Notes under the pieces: generated by a model | What the model was told of the DNA's origin: nothing | The model's database searches: none | Seen by the model: only the letters and a program-made list of their open reading frames with translations | In this document: positions 45,180 through 57,523 of the stretch, in pieces | Numbering within the stretch: position 1 is the stretch's first letter | How the letters are laid out: every line of letters starts with the position of its first letter | Source of the DNA: Chinchilla lanigera | Lineage: Eukaryota; Chordata; Mammalia; Rodentia; Chinchillidae | Assembly (NCBI RefSeq): GCF_000276665.1 | Contig: NW_004955469.1 | Span: forward strand, 10,045,639 to 10,109,638 | Direction: 5' to 3' | Length of the DNA stretch: 64,000 nucleotides | Made by a program: the position numbers and the translations under genes

Positions 45180-48100
45180 AATTTGAAGAGAAAGAATAGG
45201 AAATTTATTCATTTATTCAACAAATACTTGATTGATAGGGCAGGGTCATCTCCTTATAAAGCACCCTATATTTTAATGAAAACAGATGTAACATTGTACA
45301 TCCTCATCATATTAAGATGACTGAGTTAATGATGCTGAGATAGTAAATGTAAAAGTGCTTGGGAAAAATGGAAAGGCCTGTACAAAAGCCTTGTGTTAAC
45401 GATAACTCAGTTTTATAAATATTTGTTGAGAATCTGTAAACAGATATTTCTGTTCTAAGGGCCAGCTGCTAAAATACTGAACCATCGGGAGGAAAGTAGA
45501 GATAATGGGGGAGATGATTTATTCATTCTTTTTTTCTTGGGAAGACCACAGAGACAGAACATATTATCAGACAACTTCCCATACCAACCACCAGATGGGG
45601 CTGTCAGTCATCCGCAGCTCAGTTGCTGTTCCATAGGATCCTGATAGCTTGAGACAGGTAAAAGAAACATAAAAAGAGTTGTTCTATACATGACAATTCA
45701 TATCATGAAGCAAAATATTTATCCCTGTTTTCTAATTCAATTGACTATTTAAGACCTACTCTCTTCAAGGAAATTAGAGCAATTCGATCAGATTTGTTAG
45801 TAAAATATACTGGTAGTCATTAGTAATTCTTCCTTTTCTGATGCTTGTAAATTAATTTTTGTGGTGTGTACAGGTATATTTTTCTGAGTATGTGTGCCCA
45901 CAGTTGAGAGACTTAGCATGAGAAAGATTATCCTTTTTCGAATTTCACCTCAAATGTTACCTCCTTACCAAAGTACTTCTTATCACCTTTCTACCAGGCA
46001 GAGTTAAGAAGGCCCTTTTCTTTGCTTTTATTTGGTTGTTTATGTTCACCAATATTGCTTTCTTGTTGAATTTGTGTGTGTGTGTAACTAATTTGGAGAT
46101 TCAGAAGCCCAAATGTTATTTATATTTTTACACACACTACTGACTACAAAATGTAGCAGGTACTAGTCACAGAATAAGCAAATGAGAAACATTGGTGAAA
46201 TATAGCTTTTTCATAGACTATTTAGAGAATACTAAGTTATTAATAGTTTTTGAACATTCCCCTGGAATGTAAATAAGCCATCAGGAATCATTCTACAAAA
46301 TAATTGATTTTAGAAAAGCTTTAGAATTTAAGAGGGCAAGACTATAGGATTAATAACAAGGGCCATCCAAAGCTTACCTTACTATAGGTCTACTCTCACT
46401 GCAGCAGATATGGAATTTTTGTTTTTAATTTTAATTTTGTGACTTACTTGAATTGCATTTTTAATATATGAGTTGAAAAAAAATGAGTTTAAGTAATCTC
46501 GGGATGTTTTTGAGTACTGGCCAAATTTCATTCTGTGTGACACAATTTTAAGCAGAACTTAATGGGAAAATATCACTTACTGCATTCAGTTCAATTGATA
46601 GAAATCTGTTGTAGCTAACTTTAAAGTGAATTGTTTTTCTGTTTAGAAATTCATGTATTGATCCATAGTTTTTAGACTTCTGTGAGAGTAAAAATAATAG
46701 GTTCATATAAGAATTTTTTCCTTATAAAAAATAATACCCCAGTTATTTCTCTGTCTATGGAAATTTTCCATCTCTCTAATCTTGACCAGAAAAGTTTGTC
46801 CTGAACAGCTTAGAAAACTGAAGAAAAGTATTTCATCATCATCAACAAACATTTATCAAGTGCCTCCTATGGGAAGGTCACATCCCCAGGCCCCTGGAAA
46901 AAACCCTACTTATCCCAAGGTGAGATTCCTGGCAACCCTCTGGAAAGGAACCTTGACTCCTGGACTCAGAGGAAGGGAATCAGAATAGCTGAAGATCCTA
47001 TTATAAAAGGTAGTCAGCTATTTTGTTTTGTACTGACCTGGAAAATTTGGTTAGTTTACTTTTATACACATAGCGTTTATGAAACAATAGGTGAAAGGCA
47101 GGAGGCTACTATAGGTAGACATGCTTTGAGAGCAAAACAAAAAAAAAGACAGCTATGGCAGAACCAGAAATACTTTTTATTAACTAGTATCCCCAACCAT
47201 AGTCTTTTATCATTAGTTGAGTTCTTATTCAAACTCATGAATTCTGTTGAGCAAGACCTGTGGGGTTAGGCAATCCTGGGTTCTATTCTCAGACATACTA
47301 ATGACAAAATCATGAAATATGTATCCAATTGTTAAAGCTGAGCCTTTCTCCTGCATCAAAACTATCATGAGAACAATTAAAAATAAACTGGAAGGCTATC
47401 CATTAAAAACAACAACTAATATTCTTTCTGTGTAAGCTGGTCAGAAGAACACTTAAAATCCCAGTAGGTAAATGAACAAGGAATTAATTCCATTTACAAA
47501 AGAAAAAATCAACAATTAATGGACATACAGCAATGTTTACCCTCACTTAATAACCTAAAATTCAAAATAAAAACAACAAAACAATTGCATGTGGTTTAAA
47601 TCAGCAGTTTGGTAAAACTATACAAATAGACTGTCAACGAAAGTTCTCAAATAGGGACAGAAACAGAAAGGAGAAACAAAAATGATCCCTTATATAATGC
47701 TCATCATGTCAGGAAGGTTAAGAGTACTGATTTACACTCTCTTCTCTTATTAAGGGGGGTCTTTCTGAATTACTATGCTTTGTTCCCAGTAAGAGTTCCT
47801 AGGAGTGTTCCTCTTTTAAAACTGGTAACATCCACACTTACATTTGTATTCCCTGGCCCTTTTGCCCTCTGCCTCCTTCATTATTTGGAAGTTACATTCT
47901 TGCTCTTTCAACATTGTAAAAAGCAGCAAAATATAGTTTGATACTTCTAATCTATATAGTGATCCTATTTGCCTAATGCAGCTTTTGCCTGCATTGGTAT
48001 TTATTAGCGTATGATTTACATTTTGAAATTTTATATAGGGATTGTGGGAGGTTTTTTAAATTAAAAAACTATTTATAGTTGGCAGAGTAAGAAACTTTTG

Positions 48101-48370
48101 TTCATTCTTATTAAAGCCTTTGTCCTTTCTCTGAAGTTTCAAGCAGCCTGACAGCTACAATTCTGCTTTAATTTATACCTAGAAATTTTGCTGGTATGGA
48201 AAGCATTTTTATGGAGCTTTAACATCATCAACAAGATTCTCTTTTCTCTTCAATGTCTGAAAGACAAAACATTTGATCTAAAATTCCTACATGCTGAGGG
48301 AATTCATGTATGTCAAAGCATTTCATGAGTTTCTGTTTGTTTGTTAAAGAGGAAATGTGAAGTGCTGTAT
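45180..48370. other. Intron, possible old L1 remnants
   Basis: 47380-47760 (AAAAACAACAACTAATATTC, GAAAAAATCAACAATTAATGG, CAAAATAAAAACAACAAAAC) has the A-rich look of sense L1 sequence, but blocks are too diverged to call firmly. 46830-46960 has an L2-like CAACAAACATTTATCAAGTGCC phrase. No gene. Confidence 0.35.
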
Positions 48371-48374
48371 AATT

Positions 48375-48780
48375 ATTCAGTCACTCAGCCAGCATTTATT
48401 GAGTACCTGTCCCAGCACTCTGCTGACCTGTTGGACAGGGCTAGGGATTATGGAATAAGGATGAACATGTCCAACCCCAAGAAAATTACAGATTAACCCT
48501 CACCCTAGCCTGGAACATTTTGTATTGGAGGTGTGCCCTGGGACTGTAGGAGCCTGGTGAACAGAGCCAGGGGCATTATCTGCTAAGGGGTCCAGGAAGG
48601 ACCCACAGGAGGGGCAGCACCCGAATAGGACATGAAGGAAGGAATAATATTTTTCCAGGAGGTGAAGGAGAGGCTGTCCAGTCCAGGCAGAAGGGACATG
48701 TGAACTAGGCACAGAAGCAAGAGTGTCACTGGCATTTCTAGGATATTGTGAGTGGACTAGTGTGGACTCATCTAAAGATC
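48375..48780 (-). mobile_element. L2 LINE fragment, antisense
   Basis: CAGCATTTATTGAGTACCTG, GACAGGGCTAGGGATTATGG, CAACCCCAAGAAAATTACAG and later GGACATGAAGGAAGG...TTTTCCAGGAGGTGAAGGAGAGG follow reverse-complement L2 3' region order. Confidence 0.55.
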
Positions 48781-48945
48781 CTAACTGCAGCTCAATGACC
48801 ATGAGTTTAGTTAGGTAAAAGTAGCTGTTCAGAAGGGTTTCACACTCTTAGAAAAAACTCAGAAAATGATGGGGTTTTCAGGTTGTTTGTTTTGGCTAGG
48901 TTCTGAGCATAGAGCTTAGGTGATATATGTGCTTTGTGTCTAGGT

Positions 48946-49023
48946 CAGTGATGGTGAATCTTTTAGAGCTTTCAGTGGTGCAGACAACCCACTGCGACAT
49001 GTGTCACAGATTTGCCACCAATG
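48946..49023 (+). mobile_element. Small hAT element, copy C (internally deleted)
   Basis: Starts CAGTGATGGTGAATCTTTTAG, ends CACAGATTTGCCACCAATG. Flanks GTCTAGGT (48938-48945) and GCTAGGT (49024-49030) fit an 8-bp target-site duplication with one lost base. Only about 78 bp; lacks the internal blocks of copies A and B. Confidence 0.65.
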
Positions 49024-49030
49024 GCTAGGT

Positions 49031-50434
49031 GATAGCCAGTGCCCTTCTGACTTGTCACACGTACAGCTGTGTCGATGTCACCTGACATCCACTGTGTTGA
49101 GACCAGTCTGTCCTCATCACTCAGCCACTGCACTGGGCTTCAGAGGAACCCATAAATCACACATCCTACCTCATGCAGTGCACAGCCCCACAAATGTACC
49201 TCCTTGTATTCCCTTCCATACGGGAGGTACTTTCTAAATATTTGGTGGCTGGGAGGTGGGCACACACTACCATGCACATACAAATTACACACACATTTAT
49301 CCAGAAAATTGAACTAAGTGAACTTGGAAAGAGACACACAGGTTGACTTTAAGAATAAGTAGGTGGAATGTAGTGATGACAGTGCATGTGCGCAAACAAA
49401 GAAAGGGTGTTAGAGGCACTGAGTGGACAGGAGAGTTTAGAGAATACAGAAACTTGTGGTCTGCATGTGAGTTGTTAGAATCAGTACATGAAAAATTTCT
49501 ACTTTCCATACTTGTTTTTAGGTTTCACTCCATTTGGCCAAATTTCTGGACTCTACTTCAAAATTAAACTGTAAAGTGAGGTTCTCTGTGAGCTCTTCCA
49601 ATTTTGCAGAGCCAGCTTTGCAACAGATTCCCATCAGAGGAAAAGCGCATGACTGAGAAATTGTTTAAACCAGCCAGACATCTTCAGGGAATTATGGGCA
49701 GGCAGTTTTCTTTTTAAGTGGTTTACAAAGCATTTGAAGAATGTCATTGTGGAGCAGAGAGCACATGCCCAACTGGTTCCCTTTTGGGGGAGGAACACTT
49801 TGGTACATTCTTGTTTTGAGTTGCTGAACCTGTGCTGCTCTGTGGCCCCTAGGGTTCCTGGGTGGCTCTGGGGTTTTAGGTGCTGGAGGAAGCCATGTTC
49901 TATTCAGAGCTTCAGCCAGCTTCCAGTCCAGAAGGCTCAAAAATTGGGAAAAAGGATGAGGGCATGAGCTGGGCTGGCAGTAGAAATTAGAGGTCCTCAG
50001 AAAATTCTGCTTTATTGTCTCTATTTTCAGAGTCTTAGGTTTGGCCCAACTTGCCAAAGTATCCCAAAGGTCCTTCTTCCTTTTATTCTGGAACTACTTA
50101 GAAACTAAACTCTCCTCCCACTTTTCATGCAAGGTTAGCAAGTACTCTGTGGTAGAGTGCAGGATCTTACCCCAAAACCCCAGAGCAGCCGAGGCCCTGC
50201 CTACACAATAAAAAAGGGAGATGAATGGTGTGTCCCTCTTGGCATTGTACCCCTCCAGTTTGCTTTTCTGCAGTCAAAGTGTCTTGCATAGCAGTTACTT
50301 AATGCCAAGCTGACACAGCTGCAGCTTATTTAGCTACTCATCTATTGAGCACGATCCTGTTTCCGTTTCCTAATGAGGGTAAACTGAGGGCTGAAATCCT
50401 TATTTGACTTGTACCTAGAGATGGATTCTGATAG
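49031..50434. other. Intron without recognised feature
   Basis: Several overlapping short ORFs (for example 121 codons antisense at 49692-50057) without recognisable domains. No repeat named. Confidence 0.35.
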
Positions 50435-50442
50435 ATCCGGGA

Positions 50443-50668
50443 CAGGGATGGCAAACCTTTTAGAGACTGAGTGCCCAAACTGCAACCCAAACCCCATGTA
50501 TTTATCACAAAGTGCCAACACTGAAATTAAACCTGAATACTGAGCTTTTAGTTTAGAAAAAACATCTGTTATCTGATGCTCAGCTACTGGAGTGACTTGG
50601 CTCATGTGTCAACAGAGAGGGCTGTCCCTACCCGCCGCAGCACGCATGTCATAGGTTTGCCACCACTG
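50443..50668 (+). mobile_element. Small non-autonomous hAT element, copy B
   Basis: 226 bp. Starts CAGGGATGGCAAACCTTTTAG and ends TAGGTTTGCCACCACTG, giving inverted termini. Flanks ATCCGGGA / ATCTAGGA agree at 6 of 8. Shares GTGCCCAAACTGCAACCCAAA, ACAAAGTGCCAACACTG and TTTTAGTTTAGAAAAA with copy A. No coding capacity. Confidence 0.85.
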
Positions 50669-51084
50669 ATCTAGGACTAAAATTCCAGCATCCTTTTGTT
50701 GGCTTTCAATTTCAAATGTAATTCACTACATTACACTGTTTCTTCTGCCTCAGTTATTGTAAATAAAATTTTATCTATTCAAGCTATCTCTCCAAATCAA
50801 TTAATCATTCCTATAATGAAGACCATTGATTTCAAATGAAATCTTTTTAATTTTTGGCCAGGCAGCTAGAAGTTCTAATTACTGAAATAGGAATTATTTA
50901 AAAACTTGGAATGTTGGACTTTGGCTTTTTTTTTTCAAATTCCCTGCAGGAAGTGTTTAGACTTAGGTAAAGAGAGGATCATCTTCTGGCTGTGAAGCAC
51001 ATGGCTCATAGCTGAACAGTAAAGATGAAAGGTTCCTGAAATGTACTGTTTTTTATGGAGGGACATTGAAGAAACTAGATCTTA

Positions 51085-51262
51085 CATGGTTAACACAATG
51101 TCTGCAAAGTCACACAGACCTGAGATTGACTCCTGCTCTCCCTTGCTAGGTAACACTTGGCAAGTTCCTTAACCTGTCTCAGCCTCAAATTTGTTACCCG
51201 TAAACTGAGCATGCTGATTAATTGAGTTGAAACCTATGTGACTGAGAATAGTGTCTGAAGTA
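51085..51262 (+). mobile_element. MIR SINE
   Basis: TCACACAGACCTGAGATTGACTCCTGC, CTAGGTAACACTTGGCAAGTTCC, TTAACCTGTCTCAGCCTCAAATTTGTTACCCGTAAACTGAG matches MIR order from left region through core. Confidence 0.75.
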
Positions 51263-51269
51263 CCCCACC

Positions 51270-53730
51270 CCACAGAGAAAACATCAGTGAGTGATAGTTC
51301 TCTTGAGCACAGCCGACTGTTTATCAGTTCCTTACAAAGAGCTGTTATGTACATTACTTCATTCCATTTTCCCCACCCATAGCCAGGTAGTCCTCCTCCT
51401 TGTACAGCTAAAACATCATTCATTGAACACTTAAGTTTTTAAGCATCTTGATTGAATATGACACTGCATTGGTGACATTTTGATAGCTGTCATTGCGTGG
51501 TTTAGTTCCAGCATCTTTCAGCACATTCAGAAGCATCAACCTTTACATGTTGGGGCTTCTCCAGCAGCAATTATAGCCACAAGTGAGGAAAAGCTATACA
51601 TGTTCCCCTAAAATATCGTCGAGATTTGTGTCATAGGCCTCTGGTGACAAAGACTTGTTTAACTGCAAGATGTCAGCATTTCCCCCCTTCAGATAAAATT
51701 AAACTGTGGAATAACACTCAATCCTTACATGTAAGAACAAATTGGTTTTTCAATTATAATCTGTATAAAATCAAATTGCCTACCAAATACCTTTATATAT
51801 TAACACTTTGTATTGTGCAGGTGTGGACAGATAGGGTAAGGTACTCCAAGAAAGACAGTGGAATTGTCCTTTTTGACCAGCCTGGTGAATCCTGGCTCTC
51901 CCTAGATGCCTCCCCAGCCTGAAACTCCTCTGTTTTCTCCATGACCTTCTTCTGAGTGGGAAGCTTCACGGAGCCAGTGCTTCCTGCAGCCAACTCAGCA
52001 GGTGGGCCAGCAGAGGTTTAGAGGGGCTTTCCTAACAGCCCCATGGGCTGGCCTTAAAATCTTGCTGTTAAGTGTGGCCTCTTATGTTGTATGCCATAGC
52101 CAGTAACTGGCTATCTTGGAGGTTTAGGAAACCCAGAGAGCTACATGCCTCTGGGTGGGGACAAAGGAGTACTTTTTGGAACTTGAGGCAGATCATAGAA
52201 AATGTGTTGTCTGAAACATGACTTAGGTGAGTAGGGCACCACAAGTTTCAGGATTTATGGTCCTTGCGTGGATCACACAAGGCTGGAAATAAAAGTCTGG
52301 TAAAGAAACAAGGCATTCCCCTCTGCCTGATACTTAGTAAAATGCTATAGGTAGACATTAAATGCTACGAACATGAAAAATGAATAAAACTGTGTGGCTT
52401 GGGACTTAGAGGAGAATGAGGCAAATTGCATGGTAAAGCAAGAGAAGATATGAACAGAGCTAGAAGAATGATAAAGGGAGAATCAGTGCCTGTCCCCACC
52501 CTGATACAATGTGCTTCTAACGGTAGGATGGGCTGAGCTGATGGACTTGGGTCAGGGACCTCAGAAGTGACCCACATGGCTCAGGGCTGTATGGTAACAT
52601 GATCATGGGTCAAGGGGATGACAATTGAGGGTCCTTATCCCTTGAGAGTGTTTCCCTAAGGACACTGCCCATTGAAAATTAGTAGATTATTCCCACCTAG
52701 CCTCATCCTTGCTCTTCTGCTCAGATGGGGAGCTCGAAACTAAAAAACTGGAAACTGAAGTTTTCCTGAAATATCTTTTCTTAACAGAAACTCCTAGACT
52801 ATGTGGTATAAGAAAAGAGACTCCTTCAATTTATTCTACATAAAATCTTGGTACCAAAAAGCGTACGGATGGAGAGCAAAACCCCCACCACTTTAATGTG
52901 GTGTCTGGTCACTTCCATACAAGCAGTAAAATACAGTAGTGTAGAAACCTATACAAACACAACAGAGCAGTTCTGCATATACCCTTGATAGTTATTCTTC
53001 CCTTTTATGTGGTTTTTGTTGTGTCAAACATACTGAGTGAGAGTTACCCCCAAGCCCCCAACTGGAGTTAGCCAAGTGTATCCTGGCCTGGAACGGGCTT
53101 CTTTCTGGATCGTCTAAGCAGTGGAAGCACAAATAGCAACCTCGGGCACATAAGGACACACACAGGCCGCAGAGCCTGTCAAGGACCCTGTCATGCTCCG
53201 AATGAACAGATGTTTATCCCACAACATTTTTTTCTTGTGGTTTGTCCAGTGCATTAAAAAAAACCCTCTAAAGTGTTTACAGAAATGTTTCCCTTTTGCT
53301 GCCTTTGCTTGTTTTGTTTTGCTCTTTTCTTTTTCCCATACATTAAGAACTGTTCGTGTGAGGAAATTCTGCCCAGCTGCTTTCTGGAACAGACCCTTCC
53401 ATAGCTTAAAGCAGGAACCCTTTGTTCTTGGATCTGAGTGCAGCTCGGCTTGCCTTGTCACGTGGACCTTGGCGCGCATCCCCTGAAGTTTATAGGCGTT
53501 TTAAAACCCATTTCCTTTTTACCCCTAAGATAATCAGCTTCCATGACTTTTGTTTGAGTAAATAACTCCAGATCCCTTCATTGTTTCAGATTCTTCCCTA
53601 TGGCTTAGTATTTTATTCAGCAGTTATTAAGCACATACTTAAGTTGGTAAGTATCATATCACTGTATGAGGCATTAAAAGAGAAAGCATTTCTTTTTTTG
53701 ACTTGCTCATGTTTTCATTTATTTTTTCAT
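51270..53730. other. Intron without recognised feature
   Basis: No named repeat. Overlapping chance ORFs at 53114-53486 on both strands. No exon-like splice-flanked frame was recognised. Confidence 0.4.
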
Positions 53731-53734
53731 TTCC

Positions 53735-54225
53735 TTCATTCAAGAAATATTTGTCTAGCTCCCATTGTGTACTAGGTTCTGCTCTAGGCACTGAAGAATC
53801 AGCGATAAGCAGAAACAGACCTGGTCTTTGCCTTCAAGGAATTCCCATTGTAGTGTGGGAGAAAGACATTTAAAGAATTAATTGCAATTCAGAGTGATAC
53901 ATGCTATAATAGTAGGGTGTTCATGGTTCTTTGAAGAATGAGAAGAGTGTAATTGGCTCTGCCTCGGGCATCAAAAATAACTTTACAGAGTACTTCACAT
54001 ATGAGTATTCTAGACAGAGAAAATAGCATATATGGAAAATTATGTTTGAAAAATGGTACTTGGTTCAATACCTAGGGTGTAAAGACAGGAGATGAAGCTG
54101 GAAAAGTAATTTGGGCACCAGGTGGGTTAAGGTCATTTTGCATGCCAGGGTTAGAAACTTGGAGTAAGATTTATAAAAATGGAAGAGGAGGGTAAAGGCT
54201 TTTAAGCAGAGAAAATGCAGATTCA
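53735..54225 (-). mobile_element. L2 LINE fragment, antisense
   Basis: CAAGAAATATTTGTCTAGCTCCC, GTGTACTAGGTTCTGCTCTAGGCACTG, CAGACCTGGTCTTTGCCTTCAAGG, GCATGCCAGGGTTAGAAACTTGG and GTAAAGGCTTTTAAGCAGAG are reverse-complement L2 3' blocks in correct order. Confidence 0.65.
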
Positions 54226-54234
54226 GTGTCACGG

Positions 54235-54607
54235 TCTGAATTCTTTTTATGTAAAGTTCCTGTGTTGTAGTCCCAACCCACGGGACCTCAGAATGAGACT
54301 ATATTTGAAGACAGGGCCTTACAGAGGTCACTAAGTTAGAATGAGGTCATTTTGGTGGGCCTTAACCCAGTGGGACTTCTGTCCTTCAAGGAGAGGAAAC
54401 TCAGACGCAGATGTGCAGATGGAGAAGGCAAGGTGAACACATGGAGAGAAAACAGCCCCCCACAAGCTAGGGAGGCCGTAGCAGAAACTGACTCTGCCAA
54501 CATCTCGATCACAGGCTTCTGGCCTCAAAAATCATGAAAAAATATTTTTTTTTTGGTTTTACCACTCAGCCTGTGGTACTTTCTTGTAGCAGCTCTGATA
54601 AACTAAT
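54235..54607 (+). mobile_element. MLT1-type ERVL-MaLR solo LTR
   Basis: GTCACGGTCTGAATTC, GTAGTCCCAACCCACGGGACC, TGAGACTATATTTGAAGACAGGGCC, AAGTTAGAATGAGGTC, GGCTTCTGGCCTC and ACCACTCAGCCTGTGGTACTTTCTTGTAGCAGC...TAAACTAATA match MLT1 LTR order through the 3' end. No internal retroviral genes adjoin it. Confidence 0.88.
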
Positions 54608-54633
54608 ATACTTAGGTTTGTGTTCTTTTGTTT

Positions 54634-54760
54634 GTTTTTTGGTTTTGGGTTTTTGAAACAACATCTTGCTATGCAATTCATGCTGGCCTTGAACTCATTG
54701 TGTGGCCCAGGCTGGCTTCAAACTCTCAGTGATCTCCTGCCTCAGCCTCCCAAGTCACAT
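54634..54760 (-). mobile_element. B1 SINE, antisense, with internal duplication
   Basis: TTTTTGAAACAACATCTTGC, two GCTGGCCTTG / GCTGGCTTCA blocks separated by CTCATTGTGTGGCCCAG, then GATCTCCTGCCTCAGCCTCCC. The head end is missing. Confidence 0.85.
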
Positions 54761-54761
54761 A

Positions 54762-54842
54762 AAGTGGTTTGTGGTCCAAGGTCCTTTTTTCTCTTGTCAG
54801 TTCATTGTTGAGAATTATCAGTGTATTTATCATCCCCAGAGG
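54762..54842 (+). repeat. Member 1 of a two-copy 80-bp segment
   Basis: AAGTGGTTTGTGG...TTCATTGTTGAGAATTATCAG...TTTATCATCCCCAGAGG resembles 56800-56882 closely, same orientation, about 2.04 kb apart. Family unknown. Confidence 0.85.
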
Positions 54843-54999
54843 CTTTTGTTTATAAAGGCAACTGGAGCTTATAGAGGATGCTAGCTCAGAGGAAAGGAGT
54901 TTGAGGTAGGAGGAGCAGTAACAGGAGGCTGTTGAAAAAGTCTAGCTAATGACACAGGGTTGAGGGACCAAAGACTGTACTAGCAAGTATTCTTTTTAA

Positions 55000-56130
55000 C
55001 CAAAATACTGAATACCATGGAAAAGATGCCTTTTAGGGGGTGGAAAGGTATATGCCAAAATAGTATATTTCCATTTGACCATTTCACTCATCTTTGTGCT
55101 TTGGGTGACTAATCTGTGTTATTAGCTGCATCATGAGCTTTCTTGTCTTCTGGCCTTTGATTGAGTTCAGCAGAAGGAGATTAGCAGGTGAGGAGAGAGA
55201 GGAGGGTTTGTTCTTCCCTGGCTGGCTTCCTCCCTCTGTGCTGGGCTAGCCATCATCTTCTTCTTCTCCCTGTGGCTGCAGCTCCATGTGGAGGCCCTGG
55301 TGTGCAGCTGCCATTCTTTCTGTTTGAACCTAAGGATGAATAATGTCTTCTTGCTTTGCTAACCCTGAGGTGCTTCTCTCTTTAGTTTCCTTTAATTCTG
55401 TTTGCCGCTTACTTCATAAGGAATACCTTCATTAGACTCTGTTAGCTTCCTCTTTCAACAAGCTGCCTATTTCTTGCCATGATGATGAATTTAAAGTGTC
55501 TGTTGGATCTCCAGGTAGAGATAATGAAGAACCAGTTGGAAATTTAGGATTAAAGACTTGGAAAGAGATTGAGACGGAATACAGATTTAGTATCCACATT
55601 AAGTAGGGGTGAAGCCATGAGCTGCCGATAATATAGTTTGAAAAGAGAAAAGGGATCTTGGATTGGAGGAGAAAATAAACTTTTCAGGAATTTGATATTT
55701 TTTGGTAATAGAATCTTATGAATGCAGCTCTTAATTCTGATTGTGTAAACATATCCAAATGAATAATTCAGATTGAATATTCACACTAGTCACTAGGTAT
55801 ATAGAAAGTGAAGTTTGATTTTGTCTTCTAGAAGAGACTTAATAGCCAGTGACTAGTGAATCAGTTTCAGAGAGAGAGTATTTAAGTAGCATAACCAAGC
55901 AAAAATTTATATGCATCCTTAAAGCTTTCAGAAATATATTTATAGGCAATCCATGTATTTAATAACAGGTTACTATGGATGTTTGTTAAGGCAGGTTGTT
56001 GAGTTCATTTGGGACGTAGACTTTGATGGCTCAGATTTAGTTACTCTATGTATTCTAAAGTATTAAGCCTATCTTACCTGTAAAATTGAGACAGTAATAA
56101 TGTTCAGATGCTATGTAATTTTCCTGCAAT
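55000..56130. other. Intron, faint L2-like patches
   Basis: 55500-55620 (GTTGGATCTCCAGGTAGAGATAATG, ACCAGTTGGAAATTTAGG) resembles antisense L2 but is short. No other feature. Confidence 0.35.
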
Positions 56131-56134
56131 CTCA

Positions 56135-56275
56135 TATAATCTGCATTTTTACATTTTGAGACAGGTACTATTCATATCAGCCTCATACTGATGTTGAATG
56201 AAACCAAGGCTTAGAGAAGTCAGTTATTTTTCCCAGGCCATACGCTAATAAATATCAGAGCCAAATTCTTCTATT
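56135..56275 (-). mobile_element. MIR SINE, antisense
   Basis: CTCATATAATCTGCATTTTTACATTTTGAGACAGG, AAACCAAGGCTTAGAGAAGTCAG and TAATAAATATCAGAGCCAAATTC are MIR core blocks in reverse complement. Confidence 0.7.
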
Positions 56276-56799
56276 TATCCAAATAAGTGAACGTTTTTAT
56301 TAATACTTGGAAAGATGCTCTTGGCCCCTATCCAAGAGCTTTTTGTTGCAGAAAAACTCAAGAAGCCTAGTGCACATAGAACTTTCAACATAATGTTCTT
56401 GTGGTCTGGACCTAGAAGATACCTTTAACAAGGGTCTAGAACACACGCAGTCTAACCATTGTATTAGAAAGGCCAAAATTGTCTGTGTAGGTATGTAGGA
56501 CATGTAATATGTATCCTTTCTGTCCTTTGGCTACTATAAAAGTGGTAGTTTGTACCAAATTGAATATTTTAGTCAGCTTCTGATTTTCTTGGACAGCCAT
56601 TTCTCATTGGCCCATGTAATATAACCAGAGTACATTTGGTAGTTTTGTAAGGCATAACCTGCTTATAAAACCAGCGTGGATGTTTGCCCAATCTATTTTG
56701 TGTGTTCACTGTCACTCCTAGTAGCTACGAATTTTTTCTTTTCACTTATTTCAGATTTTCCCTTTTGGGGTTCAGAAAGGTGAGGACCATGCAAAAATG

Positions 56800-56882
56800 A
56801 AGTGGTTTGTGGCCTCAGGTCTTCATTTCCTCTGTGTCATTTCATTGTTGAGAATTATCAGCATATTTATCATTCCCAGAGG
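56800..56882 (+). repeat. Member 2 of a two-copy 80-bp segment
   Basis: AAGTGGTTTGTGGCC...TTCATTGTTGAGAATTATCAG...TTTATCATTCCCAGAGG. The 3' half is almost identical to member 1 at 54762-54842; the 5' half is more diverged. Confidence 0.85.
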
Positions 56883-57406
56883 ACAGGAAGCTTAGTCATG
56901 AGCAAGTTTCTAATCAAACATTTAAAGTATAAAAGTTGAATGGTTTCAAGTCAGACCTGAAAAAATCAAGAAGATAGTATCTTCAGGTTGTTTTCTTTGT
57001 GTCCCACATGGGCACAGATCTAGTAACTTCCCCTGAGGTCCGGCATAGTGAGCCTCACTTCTGCTCCCTAAGTCAGCTAATCCACTGCTCTTCCAGAGAC
57101 TTAGGCACTCTGTAGGCAAGAGTTAGCCTTATCCCTCAGCCATTCACTGGCTGGACACTAAAAGCTTCCTTTGTCCTTCTGTGGGAAGGCTGTGAGCGGC
57201 CACAGGAGAGAGAGAGCTCAGCTCCAGTAAGTGGGCTGCTGTGTATTTCACTGCTCACATTGAGAATGGGCTTTTTTAAAAAATTTTTTTCTTTCAAACT
57301 CTAGTAAGAATTATGGGTCAGTTTTTAAAAGTACTTATCTCAGCCACATAATTGGAATTTATTTCAAGCTGTGGTAACAAGTATGATCAAAACATACTAC
57401 TTCATT

Positions 57407-57442
<36 letters not shown>

Positions 57443-57444
57443 TT
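57407..57444 (+). repeat. (TTTA)n microsatellite
   Basis: About nine TTTA units forming the tail of the antisense ID element that follows. Confidence 0.95.
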
Positions 57445-57523
57445 GGTACCGGGAATCAAACTCAGGACGCTGTGCTTGCCAGGCAGGCAGGCGCTTGTGC
57501 CGCTGAGCTATATCCTTGGCCCC
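57410..57523 (-). mobile_element. ID SINE, antisense
   Basis: After the (TTTA)n tail: GGTACCGGGAATCAAACTCAGG, TGCTTGCCAGGCAGGCAGGCGC, CCGCTGAGCTATATCC. Near-perfect target-site duplication ACTACTTCATTATT / ACTACTTTATTATT at 57396-57409 and 57524-57537. The GCAG unit is expanded by one copy relative to its relatives. Confidence 0.92.

Noticed and set aside
54235..54607. MLT1 LTR as an active promoter
   Set aside because: LTR identity is clear, but its promoter elements are decayed and nothing in the sequence shows transcription starting here.
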